From NCBI GenBank assembly GCA_003497505.1, contig DNNV01000374.1:1-12751 (forward strand): 12,751 bases of DNA, given 5' to 3'. Below are positions 7,237 to 12,751 of the stretch, in pieces. The notes below the pieces were generated by a model that made no database searches, was not told the DNA's origin, and worked only from the letters and a program-made list of their open reading frames with translations. The stretch's first letter is position 1, and every line of letters begins with the position of its first letter. The DNA comes from Clostridiales bacterium. GTDB lineage: Bacteria; Bacillota; Clostridia; Tissierellales; Sedimentibacteraceae. Both the position numbers and the translations under genes were made by a program.

Positions 7237-8073
7237 ATGTATTTTACAAAAATGCAAGGGGCAGGCAACGATTTTATAATAATTAACAATATGGAGCTCA
7301 AGCTTTCTGATGAAAAATTATCTGCCATAGCAAAAAGGCTGTGCAGCAGAAGAATTTCCATAGGTGCGGACGGATTGATGGCTGTAGATTTCCCGGATGG
7401 TGATGCAGATTTCAAGATGAGATTTTTTAATAAAGACGGAAGTGTCGGAGAAATGTGCGGAAACGGAGCAAGATGTATTTCTCGTTATGCGTTCATAAAC
7501 AACGTAGCAGGCAGAAAAATGCGTTTTGAGACAGGTGCGGGAATAGTGAGCTCAGAAGTTCTTGAAGGAAGACAGGTGAAGGTACTTCTCAATAAACCCG
7601 AGGTAATTAATCTGAATAATGATATAGAAATAGACATGAAAAAATATGAATGTGCTTATATAGAGCTTGGAAAACCAGGATTGCCGCATGCCGTGGTCAA
7701 ACTTGATTTACAGAATTCGGATGAAGAATCAATATTTAGTTTAGGCAAGAAAATCAGATATTATGAAGGCTTTCCAAAGGGAGCGAATGTGAACTTTTTT
7801 GAAGTTATAAATGACAGTACCGCAATTGTGAAAACATACGAAAGGGGGGTGGAGGATATTACATTGGCTTGTGGGACCGGCTCGGCATCAGTAGCAGCAG
7901 CACTTGTTCTCAAGGGATATTTGAAAGGAGACAGAGTGAGCATTATAGTGCCGGGGGGAGAGCTTATCATAGAAGTGGAAAAAAGCGATGACACAATTGA
8001 GAAGCTTTATCTCATAGGAGATACAAATATAGTTGCGGCAGGGAAAGTAATGGATGAGGATTTGTTGTATTAA
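7237..8073 (+). CDS. dapF: Diaminopimelate epimerase (DapF)
   Basis: 278 residues, the normal length. DapF is a cofactor-independent enzyme that interconverts LL- and meso-diaminopimelate using two cysteines. Both halves of the pseudo-symmetric fold are visible: MQGAGNDF (6-13), FFNKDGS (63-69), catalytic MCGNGARC (C74), GLPHAV (148-153), GANVNF (182-187), YERG (201-204) and catalytic ACGTGSAS (C212). The position usually Asn in GNPH is Leu (L149); in characterised DapF, as I recall, that Asn contacts the distal carboxylate of diaminopimelate, so specificity may differ. A GTG at 7228 is in frame but falls inside the ribosome binding site AGGAGGTG (7223-7230), so the ATG at 7237 is the start. 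That site overlaps the lysA stop, so translation of the two is probably coupled. Confidence 0.93.
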   Translation: MYFTKMQGAGNDFIIINNMELKLSDEKLSAIAKRLCSRRISIGADGLMAVDFPDGDADFKMRFFNKDGSVGEMCGNGARCISRYAFINNVAGRKMRFETGAGIVSSEVLEGRQVKVLLNKPEVINLNNDIEIDMKKYECAYIELGKPGLPHAVVKLDLQNSDEESIFSLGKKIRYYEGFPKGANVNFFEVINDSTAIVKTYERGVEDITLACGTGSASVAAALVLKGYLKGDRVSIIVPGGELIIEVEKSDDTIEKLYLIGDTNIVAAGKVMDEDLLY

Positions 8074-8114
8074 TAAGGTTGACGTAAAACATCATAAAAT
8101 GAGGAGTAAATAAA

Positions 8115-9368
8115 ATGAGTACAAGCAAAAAAACATTTTGGGAAAACTATCGATTCTCTATCACACTAATTGCTTCTATTGCAATCGGAAGTATTATAGG
8201 CTTGATATTCGGCGAAAAGGCAGTTGTACTTAAGCCATTCGGCGATATATTTTTAAATCTGATGTTTACAGCTGTTACACCGCTGGTTTTTATAACTATA
8301 GCAAGTGCGGTAGGAAGTATGGTAAACATGAAGAGACTTGGCAAGATATTAGGAAACATGTTTCTTACATTCGTAGTGACAGGGTTAATTGCTGCAATAT
8401 TAATTTTAGTTGTTGTAAATGTATTTCCGCCTGCAGCCGGCGCCAATATAGAAATTGGAGAAGGTGCTGAGCTGGAAAAACTGTCTTTTGCAAATCAGAT
8501 TGTTCAGGCTCTGACGGTTAATGATTTCAGCAAGCTTCTGTCACGTTCAAACATGATGCCTCTCATAGTATTCTCAATTATATTTGGATATTGTGTAAGT
8601 GCGGTTGGAGGAGAGGATAATGTAGTTGCAAAAGCATTGGAAGCATTGTCAAATGTCATGATGAAATTTATAAGCGTCATAATGCTTTATGCGCCCATAG
8701 GTCTTGGAGCTTATTTTGCGAGCTTAATCGGAGAATTCGGACCTCAGCTGCTTGGAGCTTACGCCAGAGCAATGGCTGTGTATTATCCTTTATGTATATT
8801 ATATTTCTTTGTTGCTTTTGCGGGATATACATATTTTGCGGGCGGAATTCAAGGTGTAAAAACATTTTTTAAACACATTATTGAACCTTCAGTAACATCA
8901 ATAGCTACTCAAAGTTCGTTGGCAACACTACCTGTTAACCTGAAAGCTGCAAGCCGTATAGGTGTACCTAAGGATATACGTGAAATTATACTTCCTATAG
9001 GTGCTACGATGCATATGGACGGTACAGTTCTTTCATCAATATTGAAAATTTCTTTTCTGTTTGGAGTTTTCGGACAGCAATTCACAGGAATAGGAACGTA
9101 CGCTACAGCAATTTTACTTTCAATATTAGGCGGAGTTGTAATGTCAGGTGTTCCCGGAGGCGGACTGATTGGCGAAATGCTCATAGTTAATATGTACGGA
9201 TTCCCACCGGAAGCATTTCCAATCATAGCAACAATAGGATTCCTTGTGGACCCTCCTGCAACATGGCTGAACTCAACAGGAGACACTGTGGCTGCAATGG
9301 TAGTTACACGTATGGTTGAGGGCAAGGATTGGATGGCTAAAAAGCTTACAGCACATGAAGAACTGTAA
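8115..9368 (+). CDS. DAACS-family amino acid:cation symporter
   Basis: 417 residues with the eight membrane helices and two re-entrant hairpins of the dicarboxylate/amino acid:cation symporter family (GltP, DctA, SstT, TcyP). Motifs: SSLATLP (267-273, hairpin 1), GATMHMDGT (296-304, helix 7), MSGVPGGGLIGEM (343-355, hairpin 2) and DPPATWLNSTGD (379-390, helix 8). Compared with the archaeal aspartate transporter GltPh, the binding-site Asp (D379), Thr (T383), Asn (N386) and Asp (D390) are kept. The Arg that holds the side-chain carboxylate of Asp/Glu (R397 there) is A382, and the Asn of NMDGT is His (H300). The substrate is therefore unlikely to be plain glutamate or aspartate. GAGGAG (8101-8106) precedes the ATG by 8 bases. 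It is the last gene of the sigma-54 operon, 41 bases after dapF, and probably imports the substrate of the operon's enzymes. Confidence 0.92.
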   Translation: MSTSKKTFWENYRFSITLIASIAIGSIIGLIFGEKAVVLKPFGDIFLNLMFTAVTPLVFITIASAVGSMVNMKRLGKILGNMFLTFVVTGLIAAILILVVVNVFPPAAGANIEIGEGAELEKLSFANQIVQALTVNDFSKLLSRSNMMPLIVFSIIFGYCVSAVGGEDNVVAKALEALSNVMMKFISVIMLYAPIGLGAYFASLIGEFGPQLLGAYARAMAVYYPLCILYFFVAFAGYTYFAGGIQGVKTFFKHIIEPSVTSIATQSSLATLPVNLKAASRIGVPKDIREIILPIGATMHMDGTVLSSILKISFLFGVFGQQFTGIGTYATAILLSILGGVVMSGVPGGGLIGEMLIVNMYGFPPEAFPIIATIGFLVDPPATWLNSTGDTVAAMVVTRMVEGKDWMAKKLTAHEEL

Positions 9369-9373
9369 ATAGC

Positions 9374-9416
9374 ATAAACATAAAATAGGAGGAAAAACCT
9401 CCTATTTTATGTTTAT
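9374..9416. terminator. Bidirectional terminator between the symporter and acidic-protein genes
   Basis: ATAAACATAAAATAGGAGG (9374-9392) and CCTCCTATTTTATGTTTAT (9398-9416) form a perfect 19-bp stem with an AAAAA loop. The GC-rich inner part followed by the AT-rich arm (TATTTTAT) works on either strand. It lies between convergent stop codons at 9368 and 9421. Confidence 0.9.
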
Positions 9417-9420
9417 ATGG

Positions 9421-9933
9421 TTATGATATTTTACCTGTAAATACTATTTCTTCCGTATCGGTATTGATTATAGATAGTCCGTTTTCCTCCCAGTTTGATG
9501 ATCCTAAGTATCCTAGACGGTCATCCCATGCGTCATCGTATTCTTCCTTCGTGACCTTTTCACCGTCCACATAGTATTCTATTTCGGAGCTGAGCAGCTT
9601 AAAACCTTCCTTAGATATGTAGTCGTGTTCGTCTTCAAAATCGAAATCATCCTCGAAATCATCCTCATAATCATAGTCATCATCGTAGTCGTTATAAGAA
9701 ATTTCATCATCGTAATTTATTTCTACATCCGTATCGGTATAGAGGTAGCCGTAATTTATTAGGTTATAAAGGCATTCGTACATTTCATCCATATTTTCGT
9801 CGTTTCCGTATGCTTCTGCCAGTTGTGCGAAAAAATCCAATATTTCCTGATTTTTAACCTCGTAGGTCACCTTATCCTTTGTATACAGCTTTTCCTTATA
9901 ATCGCCGCTTTCATTTGTTATGGTAATTTTCAT
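9421..9933 (-). CDS. Hypothetical highly acidic protein
   Basis: 170 residues of unknown function with no recognised family. Residues 1-71 look like an ordinary small alpha/beta domain (MKITITNESGDYKEKLY, then helical QEILDFFAQLAEAYG). Residues 72-104 are an extreme Asp/Glu/Tyr/Phe tract (YDDDYDYEDDFEDDFDFEDE). Residues 105-170 return to normal composition and include EIEYYVDGEKVTKEEYDDAW. No signal peptide or membrane segment is seen, so it is probably cytoplasmic. The ATG at 9933 has AGGAGG 5 bases away, so translation should be strong. The acidic aromatic tract may be disordered and could bind cations or basic partners, which is speculation. It shares a strand with the hydrolase gene upstream, but a 131-base AT-rich gap leaves operon membership open. 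Confidence 0.8.
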   Translation of the reverse strand: MKITITNESGDYKEKLYTKDKVTYEVKNQEILDFFAQLAEAYGNDENMDEMYECLYNLINYGYLYTDTDVEINYDDEISYNDYDDDYDYEDDFEDDFDFEDEHDYISKEGFKLLSSEIEYYVDGEKVTKEEYDDAWDDRLGYLGSSNWEENGLSIINTDTEEIVFTGKIS

Positions 9934-10064
9934 ATTATCCTCCTCGAAACTTAATACTTATTTGTAAAATATATTAAGCTTTTTGGATTTTATAATTGTT
10001 TTTAAAAAATTCTTTTGTTAATTTATCAGCTTATTGAAAATTCCACATCAGTGATATGTGCAAA

Positions 10065-10790
10065 TCAAAAATCGCATAAGATTTGATTTGAATGGCTAAT
10101 TTCAATTATATTGACATCCGATTGATTTTGTGAATTTACGAAATTAGAGATTGTTTGGAAATTTTCCCAGAAATGCATAGGGATGAACACTTTTGGTCTC
10201 AATTTTTCGATAAAGTATTCTCCGCCGCAAAGATAATTATCTTCGAGTCTTCCGTCAACAGGGAAAAATGCAATATCAATTTCTTCTCCTGTACACAATA
10301 TATCTTTTATGATAGCTTTGAAAGCATCTTCCATCTCTTTTTCTTCTTCGAGGGTGTCATCCATCCATTTCCACCAATTCAAATCGCCTGAATGAAATAT
10401 ACTTTTTCCGTCAATTTTAACCAAGAAGCTTACTCCCTGGTCAGTTGAACCGAAGGTGCTTATTGCTAAATTATTTACTGTGAAATTGTCATCTTTTTTT
10501 GCGATGTAAAGTTTGTCTATACTTGAATAAAGCTTTATATCATTGCTCAATATGTAAAAAGTATTTTTCTTTTCTTTTTGCCAATTAAGGACCATGCTGC
10601 TGAAATGATCCTGGTGCCCGTGTGAAGAGAAGATATACAGTGGATTAGGACTTTTAAATATATTTGAGAGAAGTTCATTAAACTCAAAATCCTGAGCTGC
10701 ATCCTTCACATTTTTGTAGTAATCAAATATTAAAAATGAACTTTCAGTCTCAATTACAAAGCAGCTGTGATACACATAATATATTTTCAT
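10065..10790 (-). CDS. Metallo-beta-lactamase-fold metal-dependent hydrolase
   Basis: 241 residues. Residues 1-24 (MKIYYVYHSCFVIETESSFLIFDYY) form the opening strands of the fold. SSHGHQDHFSS (55-65) is the H-x-H-x-D-H metal motif (H57, H59, D61, H62). IFHSGDLNWW (131-140) supplies H133 and the bridging D136, and IPMHFW (203-208) supplies H206. The layout resembles small UlaG-like/MBL hydrolases of Clostridia, whose substrates are mostly unknown. The frame is open 31 codons further upstream, but the ATG at 10790 is chosen because CGGAGG lies 7 bases away and family members begin at this strand. No signal peptide, so cytoplasmic. It is divergent from the DEAD-box gene and no partner is obvious. 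Confidence 0.9.
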   Translation of the reverse strand: MKIYYVYHSCFVIETESSFLIFDYYKNVKDAAQDFEFNELLSNIFKSPNPLYIFSSHGHQDHFSSMVLNWQKEKKNTFYILSNDIKLYSSIDKLYIAKKDDNFTVNNLAISTFGSTDQGVSFLVKIDGKSIFHSGDLNWWKWMDDTLEEEKEMEDAFKAIIKDILCTGEEIDIAFFPVDGRLEDNYLCGGEYFIEKLRPKVFIPMHFWENFQTISNFVNSQNQSDVNIIEISHSNQILCDF

Positions 10791-10819
10791 GTTTAAACCT
10801 CCGATATTTATTAATGTAT

Positions 10820-10848
10820 ATGATAGCATAAAAATATAAGTTTTAAAA
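10820..10848 (-). promoter_or_regulatory. Possible sigma-A promoter of the hydrolase gene
   Basis: On the minus strand TGCTATCAT (10828-10820) is an extended -10 element, about 30 bases upstream of the start codon. The -35 match at 17-bp spacing is poor (TTTTAA). The surrounding stretch 10803-10940 is almost all A and T with no other feature seen. Confidence 0.35.
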
Positions 10849-10940
10849 TGTAATTTGATTAAATATTTACAGAAAATAAACATAAAATAACCAAAGTATT
10901 AAAAATAATTTATAAAATTAATAATTATTTTCAAAAATCA

Positions 10941-10969
10941 TTGTAATTATTGAATATGCATTGTATAAT
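10941..10969 (+). promoter_or_regulatory. Sigma-A promoter of the DEAD-box helicase gene
   Basis: TTGTAA (10941-10946), a 17-base spacer and a perfect TATAAT (10964-10969) form a good housekeeping promoter. Transcription would begin near 10976, leaving a leader of about 32 bases. The leader is therefore too short to hold a long cold-shock or riboswitch structure. Confidence 0.75.
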
Positions 10970-11007
10970 GAGAAGTTAATAAAAATAGAACGAGGTTGAT
11001 AAGATTA

Positions 11008-12681
11008 ATGAGAATTGAAAATGTAATTTTGAATGATAACATTCAAAGAGCCTTAGATGAGATGGGATTTGAGGAATGCACCCAGATTCAGCAGGAGGCA
11101 ATACCTGTAATATTAGAAGGTAAAGATATAATAGGACAGTCCAATACAGGTACCGGTAAGACGGCAGCATTCGGAATACCGATACTTGAAAAGATAGATA
11201 AAGAAGTGAGAATGCCGCAGGCGCTTGTGCTGCTGCCAACCAGGGAGTTAGCCGTACAGGTTGCAAATGAATTCAGAAAAATCGGAAAATATATGGATGG
11301 AATCAAGACTGTTACGGTTTACGGAGGAGCTGACATACGTGAGCAGATAACCAGGCTGAAGGGCGGAGCGCAAATTATTGTTGGAACTCCCGGAAGAGTT
11401 ATTGATTTAATAGACAGACATGTTATAAAGCTCAGCGAGCTAAAAATTTCAGTGCTTGACGAAGCGGATGAAATGCTTAAAATGGGTTTCAGAGAAGATA
11501 TTGAACTTATACTCAGCAAGATAGAACATCCTGTTCAGACATTGTTGTTTTCGGCAACCATCCCTGACACCATGAAAAATATAATCAAGAAGTTTTTGAA
11601 CAGCCCACAGACAATAAAGGTTCTGAGAGAAGGAATAACTGCCAAGGAAGTTAAACAGAGCTATTTCCTGGTTAAGCATTCAGACAAAATTGAAGCATTG
11701 ACAAGAATTATTGATACCTACACGCCAAAGCTTGCTGTAATATTCTGCAATACGAAAAAATCAGTTGATGAATTGTATGAGCAGCTCATTGAAAAAGGAT
11801 ACAACTGTGATAAGATACACGGTGACATAAAACAGTCCCAAAGACTTGATACACTGAATAAATTCAATAACGGTGTCATCGATATACTTATTGCAACAGA
11901 CGTTGCGGCAAGAGGACTTGACATAAAAGAGGTTGAAGCTGTAATAAACTTTGAGGTGCCTTCAAAGGAAGATTACTATGTGCACCGTATAGGAAGAACA
12001 GGCAGGGCAGGTAAGGAAGGTTCTTCATTTACTTTAGCTTCAGCAAAGGAAATGAAGAAAATTGAAGATATTGAAAAATATACGAAAAAAGCAATAAGAA
12101 AAAGACAGGTACCTACAGTTGACAAGGTAAATGAAGTAAAACAGGATAAGTTCATAAGAGGTATTGCCGAAGTAATAGAAAAGGGTGATATCGGCGAGAA
12201 CAGAGAGCTTGCAGGAAAGCTTATGTCTCAGGGCTATGACGCGGAAACACTTATCGCGGCAATGATCAAAAAACTTGTGAAGTTCGATGCTTCAGAAGAA
12301 AGAGACTTAAATGACGTAATACCTGAAAGAAGAAAAAAAGGCGGGCCTAAAAATCTTGGTGATACTGTGAGATTCCACGTGAGCGTTGGCAAGAAGCAGG
12401 GTATCAGACCTGGAGATATACTGGGCGCTGTTGCGGGAGAATGTGACATACCGGGAAATGATATAGGTGAAATTGAAGTTCTTGAAAATTTCTCTTTTTT
12501 CAATGCGGCAGCAGAGCATTCAAATCGCATATTAAAAAGGATGGCGGGATCTCAGATAAAAGGGCAAAATGTTGTGGTTGAGCTGTCTAAGGAAACTAAG
12601 CCAAGAAGATCAAAGGAAAAGCATTCCGACGAAAAATGGTCAAATGACAAGTGGTCAAGAAAGAAACCAAGAAAAAAATAA
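11008..12681 (+). CDS. DEAD-box ATP-dependent RNA helicase with DbpA-type RNA-binding domain
   Basis: 557 residues. RNA unwinding enzyme for ribosome assembly and RNA turnover, of the CshA/DeaD/DbpA group. All helicase motifs are present: Q motif GFEECTQIQ (20-28), I SNTGTGKT (45-52), Ia PTREL (77-81), Ib TPGR (127-130), II DEAD (151-154), III SAT (182-184), IV IFCNT (245-249), V ATDVAARGLDI (296-306) and VI HRIGRTGRAG (326-335). Residues about 452-527 form the RRM-like DbpA RNA-binding domain (VRFHVSVGKKQGIRPGDIL). In DbpA and YxiN this domain binds 23S rRNA hairpin 92. The tail (530-557) is strongly basic and adds RNA affinity. Motif I has Asn where Gln is usual before TGTGKT. The ATG at 11008 fits the Q-motif spacing; the upstream in-frame TTG at 10996 directly abuts GAGG, so it is less likely. 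It has its own promoter and terminator. Confidence 0.95.
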   Translation: MRIENVILNDNIQRALDEMGFEECTQIQQEAIPVILEGKDIIGQSNTGTGKTAAFGIPILEKIDKEVRMPQALVLLPTRELAVQVANEFRKIGKYMDGIKTVTVYGGADIREQITRLKGGAQIIVGTPGRVIDLIDRHVIKLSELKISVLDEADEMLKMGFREDIELILSKIEHPVQTLLFSATIPDTMKNIIKKFLNSPQTIKVLREGITAKEVKQSYFLVKHSDKIEALTRIIDTYTPKLAVIFCNTKKSVDELYEQLIEKGYNCDKIHGDIKQSQRLDTLNKFNNGVIDILIATDVAARGLDIKEVEAVINFEVPSKEDYYVHRIGRTGRAGKEGSSFTLASAKEMKKIEDIEKYTKKAIRKRQVPTVDKVNEVKQDKFIRGIAEVIEKGDIGENRELAGKLMSQGYDAETLIAAMIKKLVKFDASEERDLNDVIPERRKKGGPKNLGDTVRFHVSVGKKQGIRPGDILGAVAGECDIPGNDIGEIEVLENFSFFNAAAEHSNRILKRMAGSQIKGQNVVVELSKETKPRRSKEKHSDEKWSNDKWSRKKPRKK

Positions 12682-12689
12682 TATAACAT

Positions 12690-12721
12690 AAATATAGAGG
12701 CGTAAGCCTCTATATTTTATA
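12690..12721 (+). terminator. Rho-independent terminator of the helicase gene
   Basis: AAATATAGAGGC (12690-12701), loop GTAA, and GCCTCTATATTT (12706-12717) form a perfect 12-bp stem followed by a T/A-rich run, 8 bases after the stop codon. The remaining bases to the window end show no gene. Confidence 0.88.
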
Positions 12722-12751
12722 TAAAATTTTAGAAAGAAATTCCTTTGCTCT

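Noticed and set aside
8909..9325. 138-codon open frame antisense to the symporter gene
   Set aside because: It is fully antisense to conserved transporter motifs and has no ribosome binding site or recognisable product.
9934..10064. Possible promoter or terminator in the AT-rich gap between the acidic-protein and hydrolase genes
   Set aside because: Only weak, poorly spaced -10/-35-like hexamers and a short CAAATC/GATTTG repeat without a T-run were found, so nothing could be called.
10970..11007. Riboswitch or long cold-shock leader before the helicase gene
   Set aside because: The predicted promoter leaves only about 32 bases of leader, with no stable stem visible.
12234..12530. 98-codon open frame antisense to the helicase C-terminus
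   Set aside because: It is opposite the DbpA domain and has serine- and isoleucine-rich shadow composition, with no start signal.
1..12751. CRISPR arrays, tRNA/rRNA genes, insertion sequences, phage or attachment sites
   Set aside because: No regularly spaced repeats, cloverleaf or rRNA signatures, transposase or integrase motifs, or terminal inverted repeats with target duplications were seen.

Overview
The window looks like chromosome from a low-GC, Gram-positive anaerobe of the Clostridia/Tissierellia type. The grounds are A+T-rich DNA, strong AGGAGG-type ribosome binding sites, LepA, LemA, TPM and DEAD-box proteins of clostridial character, and a clear sigma-54 regulatory unit. The genus cannot be fixed from the sequence alone. 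There are no rRNA, tRNA, CRISPR, phage or insertion-sequence signatures.

Layout. (1) 1-2145, plus strand: the 3' end of lepA (cut by the window edge), then a LemA-family gene and a secreted/membrane TPM-domain gene, tightly spaced and closed by a strong terminator. (2) 2154-2270: two long imperfect hairpins between convergent genes, the second resembling a dispersed palindromic repeat. (3) 2270-5670, minus strand: a MalY/PatB-type PLP aminotransferase/C-S lyase, and upstream of it a sigma-54 enhancer-binding regulator. (4) 5671-5925: a control region with two perfect long dyads and a perfect-consensus sigma-54 promoter. (5) 5926-9368, plus strand: lysA (diaminopimelate decarboxylase), dapF (diaminopimelate epimerase) and a DAACS-family cation symporter, ending in a 19-bp bidirectional terminator. 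(6) 9421-9933 and 10065-10790, minus strand: a very acidic protein of unknown function and a metallo-beta-lactamase-fold hydrolase. (7) 10941-12720, plus strand: a housekeeping-type promoter, a DEAD-box RNA helicase with a DbpA-type RNA-binding tail, and its terminator.

The part that stands out is 2270-9368. A sigma-54 activator sits between two transcription units, and both carry -24/-12 (GG-N10-GC) promoters: a full match before lysA and a one-mismatch site before the PatB-like gene. Diaminopimelate genes normally belong to biosynthesis. Here a decarboxylase, an epimerase, a symporter and a PLP lyase/aminotransferase appear to be under one inducible sigma-54 switch. The symporter lacks the arginine that selects acidic substrates in the glutamate/aspartate branch of its family. 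My inference is a salvage or catabolic module for a diamino-diacid (diaminopimelate, or a sulfur analogue such as cystathionine, lanthionine or cystine) or another amino acid. The sequence supports the regulatory architecture well and the substrate only weakly.
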